In this document: piece by piece, positions 13,697 through 24,498 of the stretch
Layout: each line of letters begins with the position of its first letter
Numbering within the stretch: the stretch's first letter is position 1
Assembly: GCA_021234155.1 (NCBI GenBank)
Contig: JAJEKV010000011.1
Location: 9,217,712-9,281,711 of the forward strand
Reading direction: 5' to 3'
Length of the DNA: 64,000 nt
Source: Isoetes taiwanensis
Taxonomy: Eukaryota; Streptophyta; Lycopodiopsida; Isoetales; Isoetaceae
The notes under the pieces: model-generated
Database searches by the model: none
Told to the model about the DNA's origin: nothing
The model's input: only the letters and a program-made list of their open reading frames with translations
Translations under genes and position numbers: made by a program

Positions 13697-14020
13697 TGTC
13701 AAGATTGCACCAAGAAGGAAAGGATGCACACCAATATCAGGCGCCAAGCTCCCAAAACAAAGGCAAAATGGAATTGTATTCAATGTTCTCAATACATGGC
13801 GTACAATGATATAAACCAAGCGGTGATACTAAGAATAGTGATAGCCCAGGTTCACCCACTTCCCTACTAATAGCAGTAGTTACTTAGTTAGGTGGATTCT
13901 TCGATCTTGATAAGGTCTTTGACCTCTGTTGAAGCACTTTCGGCCTGCTTGTCTTGATCTAGAATCCTTTATACTGCGTCTAAGCAAGATGGTGGTCTCG
14001 ATATCACATATATCTTGACA
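13697..14020 (-). repeat. 3' LTR of the compact retroelement
   Basis: The 324-bp direct repeat of 15700-16035, starting TGTCAAGATTGCACC and ending ATATATCTTGACA on the plus strand. The polypurine tract on the minus strand lies immediately inside it, which makes this the 3' LTR of a minus-strand element. Confidence 0.88.
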
Positions 14021-14029
14021 CTCCTCCTT
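14021..14029 (-). other. Polypurine tract
   Basis: CTCCTCCTT on the plus strand is AAGGAGGAG on the minus strand, directly next to the 3' LTR. This is the expected place for plus-strand priming. Confidence 0.7.
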
Positions 14030-15687
14030 GATGAGATATGCCATCTCCATGCTTTCGACCTCCTCCTCACGGAGATAAGATGGAATCTTGGTCAAGGCTG
14101 TCACTTAATGGGGTCATCACGAAAAGCTCAAAAACCAAGTTTACATGAAGAGAGATCAGCTCTATTCTCTCGGTAGGTAAATAGACCTGGAGTCAACCAG
14201 CGTATCGGGAACAATAAGTCGATAGAGTTTGTCTTTGATATCCATAATTGTTTACCAAAGGAACATGAAAATTATTTTTCCATACATAGCCTCGATATCA
14301 CACCAATAGAAGCATCAAATATGATTGCCGTTAAGACTTATGGATTCAACAACCATAAATGTAGCTACTCCAATAATGCTAGGTCGAAATTCTCCATGAA
14401 AATCAAACCTTAGTACCTTAGAAACGACCTTGATCAAGTGTTGCTAGAAAGTAAAAAGAGTCAAGCTCCTCCCTTGCTTTGGAATCATGATCATATATGA
14501 TGCATATTCAACTCCTTCACAATCAAAGTGAATTAAGATCTCCTCCTTGATAAAAAGCGAGAAAATTTGAGTGCCATAGCAGTCTTTGGAAGTGTTGGAA
14601 GTCTTTAAGTCTTTGGAAGTTTTACGTAAGTTTAAGCGGAAAAATGAGTTGATGGTGTTTAGAACACGAGGTGCCTCCTTTGCATAACGCCGCCAAAAAG
14701 TATCCGGAAATAGATACCCTTGATGAAGTGTTGCTACATTGCACGAAAATGGGGAAGGAAGCCACATCAAGATATCTAGCTCAATGCATTTGAGAATTTA
14801 TCTATTAATCCTTACACTTTGGAAGGTCTTTGGAATATCGAGAAATTGGCATCCATTTTATTGGAGTCTTTCTTTGCATCGTCGATATCGAGAAAGTAGA
14901 AGGATCTAAATCCACTACTTCATGCTTAATAGGAAGAAGAATGTCTAGCGCCGATGTGCTTCTCCTCCTCATCGTGCTCATCCCCATTTAAGGTAGATTG
15001 GTATGTGAATGCCACTACTTTGTAAAGAGAGTGGCATGATCATCTTTATCGCATCTGCCTCATCATGATCTCCTCCTTAATAGAAGTGATTGCTTGATGG
15101 AAGTCCATTTCTTTGTCTTTGCATGAAGGCTGTGCTAAAGAATCAAATGCATTAGGTAGTGACACGAGGAAGAAAAATAGTTGCATCGATTGTGAGATCG
15201 TGCTCTTCTCCAAAAGCTTCAATCACGTTGGGCGTGCTTCATGCGAGTCTTGGTCAAGACTCTCGGTCTCTTCCCAATACATACCGGCGCCTCGGCATGC
15301 AAATTCCCAATCATGTGGGTCTTTTGGTCATGCTTCTCAATGAGAGCATGCCACAAATATTTGACTATTCTCTTCTTTGGAACTCATCAAGGATAAGTCA
15401 TAAGGAAGAAACTTAGATATATGCCATTGCACAGTCATCTCTGTTGGCCAAGCAGTACGGCAATCAACATTATTCTTGGCATCGGTGCAGGGTTCTTGAC
15501 TATTGACAATTCCCCAAACTCCTTCATCCCTTGAGAATGAAGATCATTAAAAAGCTTTTCCATTCTTTGGAAACTTGTGTGAGTCAAAGATTTGAATAGC
15601 ATGCCTTGAGAGAAAGTAATCGGTTGTAGCTTGCATCCCTTCTCCATTCTTTGTGTTGATCTTGAATCAATCTCAGCACACCTAGTC

Positions 15688-15699
15688 TTTCTGATACCA
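15688..15699 (-). other. Primer-binding site for initiator tRNA-Met
   Basis: The minus strand reads TGGTATCAGAAA directly after the 5' LTR. The first ten bases match the common plant retroelement site TGGTATCAGAGC. It fixes the element's orientation. Confidence 0.85.
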
Positions 15700-16035
15700 T
15701 GTCAAGGTTGCACCAAGAAGGGAGAGAAGGGGATGCACACCAATATCCAGGAAGCAAGCTCCCAAAACAAAGGCAAAATGGAATTGTATTCAATGTTCTC
15801 AATACATGGCGTCACAATGATATAAACACAAGCGGTGATACTAAGAATAGTATTAGCGTTCACCCGCTTACTAATAATTGGTAGTTGCCAGATTAGATTA
15901 GGTGCTTTCGATCTTGATAAAGGATGCGACTACGTTGATTCGACACTTTTCGGCAGCTTGTCTTGAAGTCTTGAGTCAACTTTGCTTCTAGGCGTCTAGC
16001 AAGATGGTGGTCTCGATATCACATATATCTTGACA
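15700..16035 (-). repeat. 5' LTR of the compact retroelement
   Basis: The 336-bp partner of 13697-14020. The longest identical block is the stretch around CTCCCAAAACAAAGGCAAAA and onwards to the CAATACATGGCGT phrase. It should hold the promoter of the element on the minus strand. Confidence 0.88.
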
Positions 16036-17300
16036 TGACTAGTCCTTAGCTTATAAGTTTCTTCAAGAATTTCTTTGTCTGAACTCACATGCATCCTTTT
16101 TCATTGACATTTCACGAATTGAACGTTAGCCAAAATTCCTTGCTTGAGGCTGACCACTTGACGTAAAAAATTTCTAGTATTCCCTTCTACCTAACTAAGG
16201 CAATGGCACTTATAAAGAAATTTGAACATACATCATCTACCTAACTAAGGACAACGACACTTATAAAAGTTTGAAACATACATCATCACCATAACCATGC
16301 CTGGAAAAGGTTGGCTAGAGAATACTAAGCGTAACCTTAATCTTGACATGGTTTAGAAGAGTCTCCTCTGTTTAAGCAAAGAGAATGTTTACGTTTGCTA
16401 ATAAGATATAGGGGGTGATCACATACCAAGAGGCTTTATAAGTTGGTGATTTTGGACAAATATTGTCCCTTGACCAACATCAATACGTCTATCTCGAATA
16501 GGTTTTGGTTCTTTTATTTGTTGTTACACAACAACCTTGTTACCACAATTGCTTTTTTGTTGCTTACCTTTTCGATGCTTGAGAAAGACTTTTATTGCTT
16601 CAAGTTAAATTTTTTATTGTAAGTTTTCATTACAAGGATATGTTGGCCGAGGTATTTAAATTATACAACAGGTCCATGAATGCTCTGCCGATTACTAGTG
16701 TGGTTACCTTTCTTATTTGGCGACTCTACTTTTTGATTAATTTTGTATGATGTCACATCGAGGATTTGAACATAGTGATGGCACTTGTGCTTTAATGGAG
16801 ACTAATCATTCTTTATTTCGAACTGCCCCTACATGTGGAGCACATCATCTTTTCCAAATATCTATCCTTCTTTAGATTTGAAGATTGGAAAACTAGAAAA
16901 TAATGGTTCAAATGCATTCCCTTTGTTGCAAAAGGACTCCATCTTATGCTTATTGCGGTTCATGCCTTCTTTGCATATGGATGTACCTCGAAGTCCTTTT
17001 ATGGGCAAGCTTCTCAGGATGAAAATAATTTAAAAAAGTGCAAAACATATGAGAATATGAGTTTTCCATCCCGAATGTGTCTTGAGATTCTTGGGATTGG
17101 AAGATACAAAACATATGGAGCAAACTTTTTTTATCGATGTGATTACATTTGTTTTCGAAAGACAAAATACTTCAATCAAAATAGGAATCAGCATTTGAGC
17201 TCATCAATTCCCATCCGGAAGACAAAAATAAAGAAAGAATCTGAGAATCACCGGATGTCCAGGATCTATGGTTTCCATAGATAATGGTAATAAAGGGTTG
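16036..17300. other. Non-coding stretch with a small tandem duplication
   Basis: No gene is recognised. An ORF at 16946-17284 (112 codons, plus) has a repeated KTY(E/G)xx phrase, caused by a DNA duplication around CAAAACATATG, and no known motif. Confidence 0.35.
16187..16306. repeat. Tandem 60-bp duplication
   Basis: Two units beginning CTACCTAACTAAGG and containing GACACTTATAAA and GAACATACATCATC start at 16187 and 16247. Confidence 0.85.
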
Positions 17301-17955
17301 ATTGTGTGGAGAATGCGGGTGCTTTATATAGGAGATTAGATGAGATTCTGAAAAGAACTTAAAGTGGAAAGAATGAAAGAAAAGAAAGGATAATATGATA
17401 CCCTTGTTAAAAGTCGGATCGGGGTTAAAGCGAGAAAGTCAACAAGGGTATATAGTGAACTTGCCCTCGGAACAAAGAGAGAGAGAAAAGTATAATAGGG
17501 AAGAAAGAGGCCATACCAACATTATTAATCAAATTTAAGCGTCTTTGGGCGAGAAAAATTCGATCAGTTTTGGAAGGCAATGATTCCTTGAAACATCACA
17601 TCATATCCTCAGGGAACTATAAGGAATCATTGGATGAGTTGATCGAAGACGATAAAAAGAAAAATAAGAAATTATAAAGGAAAAGGCGCAAGCATTGGAT
17701 GAAGAAAGGAGGGAAGAGGATAAGTTACTTGGATGCTTTAAGAAAGGAAAGGATAGAAGCAGTTGGCATTTACCTCTGAATGGCAAAGGAGTTTAAAAGA
17801 TGTCATGAACCCTCATATTATGCAACCTTTGGCGGACAACTTAAATAAAAAAGAAAGAACCGGACTTGTTGATATTTCCAAGTACAAATAGCAAGGAAAC
17901 AAAAAATGTTAACAATTCTTATACCAGGCAATCTTTGACAACAGAAGAAAATAGA
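17300..17955 (+). pseudogene. Possible decayed 5' part of the downstream open frame
   Basis: The stretch is rich in Lys, Glu and Asp codons in shifting frames; for example SLDELIEDDKKKNKKL is followed by a stop near 17680. Composition matches the open frame at 17956-18600. This suggests one longer coding region broken by frameshifts and stops, but a chance purine-rich run is also possible. Confidence 0.3.
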
Positions 17956-18600
17956 ATGAAGGAAAAGAATGAACTTTCACATTCAGAGATAAAAGAATTG
18001 AAGAAGATTTGCAAAATCTGGAAGGAAAATAATTATGCTTTCCATTTAAAAATGTTGGTACTCTCATCAAGGCAACTGATAGCCTATGAAATTCTCGGCT
18101 TTATTCACCGCTATCTAAGTAAACATTTAGTAAATTACATACTCAATGAATCGGGAAAATGCAGAGGGGAAGAAAGGAGGAACTATGTGAATCTGTTTAC
18201 TAAAAATGGTCCCTTTGGAAGCAAGAGTTTGCGGGAAGGTACCTATGCAGAGTTACTAACCTTTGTTAAATCTAAAAGCAAAGCCCGAGTTGAGCATATT
18301 GAAGCGCTTGATGAGGCTGAGAAGAGACTAGTTGAAGAGGCTGTATCTGCTGGATACCAGGCCTTTGAAGTTGGTGATATTAGGATGCAAATGTCAAATA
18401 TTCCTGATATTCCTGCTCCTGATTGCATCAAATCTTTTCATTCAACAAACAAAGAATTTAAGGAGGAGATCATTAGGGACATAAAAAGGGCTGTTGATGA
18501 GTCCCAACTTGGAGTTCTTCAAAACGCAGCTAAACTTATTGAACTCGGTTGTTACCTGATAACTCATGACGAATGGCATCGAATTATTTTATTGGAGTAA
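17956..18600 (+). CDS. Unrecognised 214-codon open frame
   Basis: This is the second-longest clean frame in the window. I start it at the ATG at 17956. The frame is open further upstream to a stop at 17842, but only through non-ATG codons. The product is highly charged. It begins with a Lys/Glu-rich segment (EIKELKKICKIWKENN), continues with an Ile/Leu-rich helical stretch (LIAYEILGFIHRYL) and a helical Ala/Glu segment (EALDEAEKRLVEEAVSAGYQ), and ends DEWHRIILLE. The amphipathic helices and a natural stop before an AT-rich 3' region look protein-like. I recognise no domain, signal peptide or membrane segment. It may be the last exon of a gene whose 5' part has decayed, or an ORF of an old transposon. 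Confidence 0.4.
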   Translation: MKEKNELSHSEIKELKKICKIWKENNYAFHLKMLVLSSRQLIAYEILGFIHRYLSKHLVNYILNESGKCRGEERRNYVNLFTKNGPFGSKSLREGTYAELLTFVKSKSKARVEHIEALDEAEKRLVEEAVSAGYQAFEVGDIRMQMSNIPDIPAPDCIKSFHSTNKEFKEEIIRDIKRAVDESQLGVLQNAAKLIELGCYLITHDEWHRIILLE

Positions 18601-20529
18601 CATACATGCATTTCTCATATTCTTATTTTAAGATTGTGTGTGTACTCCTATGTCGCTACTTGCTATTGGAAAAGCAACAAATGTAATTTTTATTTTGCGA
18701 GACCTAATGAATTTTGTGTGTATCTTTCTTGTTGATTTAAATTCAACAATTAGTTTTTCTTTTCAAACATAAAAAATCCCCTAGAATTTGGCTTTATTCC
18801 CAAAATGCTTTTTTTTTACGGTGCAAAAGTTTGAATCAGATAGTTATTTCTCATTTTGGAGATTATGTATTCGTCTAAATTTTGCCATTTTAAAGGGTGC
18901 TACTTTGCAAAACAATTTTAAGAGCATGGTGTTTTTTTTAAAAGGGAATCTTTGAAGCGAGGGATTACGTAACATTCCGTCTAATTTGCAACCTTGTTTG
19001 CATGCAATGAAGCATGTTCACAAAAGTAGTAAGAGAAAACTGCATATTGAAAAGTAGATGGGTAAAATATTACTATTGTCCACTTTTTGGACTTGGGGCA
19101 TCTCCTTCAAGCAATGATCTTCCCAAATTAGCACGCTTTCCACTGTGCTCAAAATATAGAATAATTCTCTCAAACTTTGCGAAATATAAACAAAGTTTCT
19201 ATAGTCGAGAGAAGAAAATGATGACAAACAATATGGTTTTGAATTTTCACCTGCTTTTCTAACACTTTCAATAAAACGGATGCAACATGGATTGCAATGT
19301 ATGTAACTTTATCTGGTTTAGTCTCTACAAATTTTGCATTTCCTCCTGGGTTGGAGAACTTCTTTAGTATGTTTGATCTGAGGAATTTCGGGCGTGGTTC
19401 AAGCCACAAGGGATAATGGCAAAGGGGCATATGGAAACCATTAGAAAATATATTTGTTGAAAACCATAACTTGGTGATGCTTGGGCTTTAGAATCGTTGG
19501 ACCAAAAAGTGGTGCGAACAGCGAAGTTTTGGATTTTTCTTTGGAGCATTGCTTGGGATCTCTTTGAAACAACGCCAAATCTTTCCTAAGTTAAGCTGAT
19601 TTGCCTTTATCTGCCAGCCTTCATCTATTTCCAGCCGAAAAAGGGAGTATCTAAGCTAATCCGGATGATTTCCCTTTTGTGATTGCCTTTGTTTCTATTT
19701 CTAAGAAGCTATTATTGGCAAGAAAGAATCCCAGGAAGCATGCCTTTTTGTTGTATAAGTATGCAAGGAAGCTAGCCTCCAACCAATCGATCCAGCCTTG
19801 CTAAGCTGTTAGTCCTCAAGTTTTTGACTTAGCCCTGTTGCTCGGCCATCCTCTACGCTCTAGAATCTTGCTTTGCCGACCATAGCCCTTACCCGATTAT
19901 CGCCTTGCTTGGCACTAAAGAAGAATCTTGAAGGTGCCGGGGATAGCGATTTACATGCATGCTTGAACTCGGTTGGGTGGATAAGGAGCTCTTATCAAGT
20001 TGTTGGGTGGATAAAGGAGCTCTTATCAAGTTGTTTTGACTCTAAGCGGTTGTTTAACTTCGAATCTTGAATTTTATTTCCTTGTGTTTATCTTGTGGGC
20101 GCAAGTTGGAAAGGCTATCTGTTATTGCAAACTTCGTCAATTGTATCAATGTTCATCTTGAAATATGATGCAAGAATAGACGTTCATGATATGACATTCC
20201 AAACAAACTTCGATACCACAAGCCAGCGATCCAAGCGATACTATATTTCATATGGATAATGAATCCATTGTTTTCAATAGTGCGCCAATGCACACATGCA
20301 CTACATGCAACAGTGTGGTTTTTCGGCCAAATGCAATGCCGAAACATACTTTTGAAATAGATAGAATGTAATGAAGGGTGCTCCGTACATAGTTGGTAGT
20401 AAACAATGCTCACAATGCCATAGAATGCATAAATTTATTGTCCTAGAAAGAATAATATGAACATGGTATCTATTCTGTACAATAGTTTCTGATTTAGAAG
20501 AGTGCCTTATTTCATTGAGACTTCCATTT
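18601..20529. other. Non-coding stretch
   Basis: No recognised gene on either strand. Frames reach only about 86 codons. A 32/33-bp tandem duplication (GGGTGGATAAGGAGCTCTTA followed by TCAAGTTGTT) lies at about 19973-20035. Confidence 0.4.
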
Positions 20530-20688
20530 GCTTGAATTTGTTTGTCGGACAAGTGGATTGGCCAGCAATGCATACGGGCTACGGTCTCTAAGATCATTAC
20601 CCAAAAAATTGCTTGAATTTGTTTGTCAGACAAGTGGATTGGCCAGCAATGCATATGGGCTACGGTCTCTAAGATCATTACCCAGACA
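20530..20688. repeat. Tandem 79-bp duplication
   Basis: GCTTGAATTTGTTTGTC... through TGGCCAGCAATGCATA and GGGCTACGGTCTCTAAGATC to ATTACCCA occurs twice. The first unit starts near 20530 and the second near 20610, with about three substitutions between them. It creates a repeated peptide in one minus-strand frame, which I do not consider a gene. Confidence 0.9.
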
Positions 20689-20779
20689 AATTGGACGCTG
20701 CTAAGAAGGACACGTTAGAGATGATTAGAGAGCTAGCACCACGGCTATTTTAAGCAACATTCAAATATGAAAAGCGATT

Positions 20780-22560
20780 GGTCCAACCTCAAGCTTCCAG
20801 CCGTCGATTGATCATCAAGGCTGTTAGAGAATTCCAAAGGAGACCTCTCATCCCGCTCGATGCTCACCCATCTCCACGCCACCAAGAACAACGTCAAGCG
20901 CCCGTCATCAATGTTCCTTCCTCTCGGTCCAACACGCGATTTGCTTCCACCTCACCGTCTCTCAAACCCGACTAACATCGTTCAACAGCCATGCTTGCCT
21001 CTTCGACCCCTTGTTCCTCCACCCACTTTCGACCAGCACTGTACGGAATGAACAAATTATCGTAGATTGTATGATAAAACTTCAGGAATCCAAGAACATC
21101 TCATGAATGAAGTCAAAGAATACTTGGATTCCACGGATCTTGCACCATGATCTTGGGCTGCCCACCGCGCCAAATTCGGACTACGGAAGAAGCTCTCAAA
21201 ATAAGCATGGCTTTTTTCGAAACTTCGTGAGGCTCTCAAGAGCGCTATACGAGACATGCGGCTGCGACTTGGAAGGCCGGCAAGCTCAATTGCAAAGCCA
21301 CCATCATGGAGCTTCTAGCTCAGGTCAAGGACAAAGACAAGCTTCTTGTTGACACTTTCGGGCTCTTTACATGGGATTGCAAAATGAATACACTTCTCAA
21401 CAACATGCCACCATGCAAGGAGAAATTAGCATTTTTGCTTTAGAAGGCCCGAGCTTGCATGATCTGAGACACATGCCCGCGAATTTGAAACCACGAGCTC
21501 CGGCGGCTCGAAACAAAATATGGTTGATGGTGGCCGAGATCGCTAGTCTTCAGCTATGAGGCGGCTACCCAAGGCCCTTCATCTTCTCACGCTACTCATT
21601 TCTCACGAAAGATCAAGGACCAACCGTCTTCTCGAGAAAGATAATAAGATTCATGATATGGAACACCGGTATGTAGAGGCCATTGGTCGGTGATGAAGCT
21701 CACAATCAGCATGAGACCTACATCTCCTTGGCAGTCCACATTCAGGGTGATTTTCCAAAACCCACGAGCTATCTAGATTATGTGCTCTCTCGAAGACATC
21801 TCTTTATGATTAAGTGGTTCTCTGCTAATGGCACCCTTCATGGTTCTCTCACCAGCAAGGATCTCCTCACTATATGGCCTGATCTCTTGTGCTCTTGACA
21901 TTCGGCTCATTCCTAGTGAAGATCCCGAATTCTTTGATTTTTGCTGGTTCAACCAATGGCATTTGTTATGCATGACTTCTATTTGGTGACACACGGGGAA
22001 AAGTTCCACGACGGCCTATATCATGCCTTTCAAGATGACCCGGATGCCCAATGGGTGTTCTGACTGAGAACAAATATCTTTATGATGGGTCATGGGTCAA
22101 TGCCCTTAAAGTGGAATACATGCCTGAGCTTGCTCAACATTTACCGCTTTGGGTTGCAGAAACATTGTAGCAAGTACGTAAGAACTTGCATGAAGCAATG
22201 GGGATTCAATTTGCACACATCTACTTACAGCATCTCGGTGGCTTTAACAGCCTCCATGCCTATCTTAATAGTGAGATCATTCTCATTGAATGGGTCCCCC
22301 CCCCCAACCAACACCGTCAACTTCCCTTATCGATCGGGCATTTACTTGGTCATCAAAGCTACGGCTAAATTCAGGTTGAGTTGATGAAACTAGCTTGAGA
22401 TTTGTCACTGCTTTCAGTGACGTGAAGTTGTGGGAACTCACATTATTGATGAGGGCGTTTACTGGATGATCATCAAAGCTACGGTTGAAATCAGGCTAGG
22501 TTGATCATCTATGTTGCCTGTGCCCGCAACTGCCCTTGGATCGTCCTCATCCCCTTCATG
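20780..22560 (+). pseudogene. Decayed coding-like region, family not recognised
   Basis: Base composition rises and several plus-strand frames read like protein but are broken by shifts and stops. One frame carries LREALKSAIRD, then another KLNCKATIMELLAQVKDKDK (about 21220-21345). Others carry LFMIKWFSANGTLHGSL and LLTIWPDLLCS (about 21780-21895) and GFNSLHAYLNSEIILIEWV (about 22230-22300). The successive segments appear to be parts of one ancestral protein of several hundred residues. A transposon-encoded structural protein is possible, but I see no zinc knuckle, protease or polymerase motif. Confidence 0.35.
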
Positions 22561-23507
22561 AGCACAAGGATCGAACTTAGATGTCTACACGACAATAAAT
22601 GGCCCAACCAAAGAACCCTTAGTTTTAAAGGTTGCTCGTCCCATTAGCCTTCTAGTAGAAGTACCTAAAGGGTGGCAAGAAAAAAAAACGACATGCTTCT
22701 ACATATGCTAGCAAGTTGTCCATGTTTCACATCGTTTTGACGTGATGTAGAGGCGGAATGGGGAAGCAAGAATGGCTGACCCCATTACATTCTACGTCGA
22801 CGTCAAAGTAAGCTTCTCACGGATTCTACGGGTTTGGTGAACCCATTTGTCATTGCGGAGAAGAATGAATCAAGAAAATGACGGAATAATCATCCACTTA
22901 CCCTGACGTTCACATTACGTCGAATTAAATTTAGTAAAAAGAAATATTCGCAATGGCCTTAACATTAGCGATAAGGCCACCGTTAAAGCACACTTTATTA
23001 ATATCCTAGCCACAAACGATGCAGATTTCAAGACGCTCGGTTTTAAATTTATTTGGGAAAAATATGCTAGCTTTTTTTTTGGCTTTTTTTTTTTTTTTTT
23101 TTTTTTTCTTTGATGGTTCTTTTTGTGCGGCTGAATATAGCCCTGTTTCTATTTTGCGATGTGCAGCGTGAAAACCAGGTGGCTGCTTGACGGAAAATTG
23201 AGCGCTTGAGGATTATTTGCCTGCATTCGAGGTCCTGAATTATCCCGGACTTTGAACAGAATTGACAAAGTTCGGAAGTCAATCCATTTGCACATGCAAA
23301 GAATCCATTGCTCCAGCTGCAAGGATCGCTGATTGGGAGAGATCTGAAGATGGAGGGCCCTCCGATTTTGTCATATGCATTTTTGTTGGTCATTTGTTAG
23401 GGGTAATGTTCGGCCATAGGCCATTACGGCGGTAAAGGCCACTGGCGAGCGGGAGGGGCAAGCCGATGGCCGCTCCCAGCGTAATAACTATGGGTCAGGC
23501 ATTCCCC
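22561..23507. other. Non-coding stretch with a 27-base poly-T
   Basis: No gene is recognised. A T-run at about 23083-23108 could be the tail of a minus-strand retroposon. A phrase built on ATCATCAAAGCTACGG(C/T)T occurs at 22354 and 22468. Confidence 0.35.
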
Positions 23508-24498
23508 AAAATGTTAGGGGTAGGCCACATTTCCCGCGCGTGTGGGCGAATTTTGGGGACGAAATGTTTGGGACAAAATTTTTGGACACCACATTTTTGG
23601 CTATGGCGAGGTCGGCTATGGCGGTCGTTAGCAGCTTAGCTTCCTCGTCGACTTTTTTTGCTTCTTTGGATCATCTTTTGTGTGTTGCGGACCCGTGCGG
23701 TGCTGATTTTGGCGGTAGCGCCTCGATTTTGGAGTGGCGCCAGCATCATTTTTGTTGATTCAGCATCATTTCAGTGGCGCCAGCATCATTTTTGTTGATT
23801 CAGCAGTTTCTGACAGTATTTTGAGAGGTATTTTGATTCTTATTCGATTTTGGCATCCTAACATGTTTTTCTTGCAGATTTCGTCGGCTGGAGGTACATG
23901 CAACAGTGGACGGCATTCCCTTTTCCCCGCCGTCTTGCCCTGTTTTTGGCTTTCCAGCCTTAAAGCCTTCCTTTTTGAGCGTTAGAAATATGCCCTTTTT
24001 ACCTCTATAAATCTGCAGATCTTGTCATTCCCGGTGCATTTTGATCTTCATTAGTCTCGGAGCAGCGGATTTTGGAATTTTTAGGCTAGGTTTTGGGCTT
24101 GTTAAGTATTCAAGAAGCTTGTTAGGTTTTGAGCTTCTTCAGGTATTCAAGAAGCAAGATCCGATGCGAGAATTTGATCCTAGTGCATGCATTATTCCGG
24201 CATGTTTTAGATCATCAGATTCGTTGGAGGTAGAGCTACGGCTTCTATCAGGATGGAAAGAATCTAATAAGGTATGCCAAGATTATGTAAAACCCCTCGT
24301 TGGAAGGCGATTCTTAGAAAACTCCGGTGCTCGAGGCGATCCACGGTTTGTTGGACATGCGGTGAAGGTTTGTGCGGATGGCACTAGCTAGAACGGTGGC
24401 ACTAGCACCTGCCGGTGTCCGCGGGGAAAGTCGTAGAAAATTATAGGATGTAAAAGCAGGATGATAATAACAAGAAATGTGGCCTACCCTAACATTTT
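23508..24498. mobile_element. ~1-kb element with ~24-bp terminal inverted repeats
   Basis: The left end AAAATGTTAGGGGTAGGCCA continues CATTT (23508-23532). The right end is its reverse complement apart from one missing G (24475-24498). The arms enclose about 940 bp of mixed composition. Inside are a 42-bp tandem repeat of GTGGCGCCAGCATCATTTTT plus GTTGATTCAGCA (about 23730-23803) and frames of 72-116 codons with no recognised domain. A non-autonomous DNA transposon, possibly carrying captured sequence, fits best. I found no clear target duplication, so the true ends may lie slightly outside. Confidence 0.65.

Larger units (their letters stand above)
13697..16035 (-). mobile_element. Compact LTR retroelement, minus strand, no recognisable pol
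   Basis: Two direct repeats of 324 and 336 bp flank a 1.68-kb interior. Both begin TGTCAAG and end ATCTTGACA, so the LTR ends form the usual TG...CA inverted pair. Just inside the right-hand repeat, the minus strand reads TGGTATCAGA, the standard primer-binding site for initiator tRNA-Met. Just inside the left-hand repeat, the minus strand has the purine run AAGGAGGAG, a polypurine tract. Flanking bases CGACT (13692-13696) and TGACT (16036-16040) are a probable 5-bp target duplication with one change. The interior has only short frames (70-108 codons) without protease, reverse transcriptase or integrase motifs, so the element must be non-autonomous (TRIM/LARD-like). The LTRs have many indels relative to each other, so the insertion is not young. 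Confidence 0.9.

Noticed and set aside
13697-16035. Segmental duplication instead of a retroelement
   Set aside because: The TG…CA ends, tRNA-Met primer site, polypurine tract and flanking 5-mers together fit only an LTR element.
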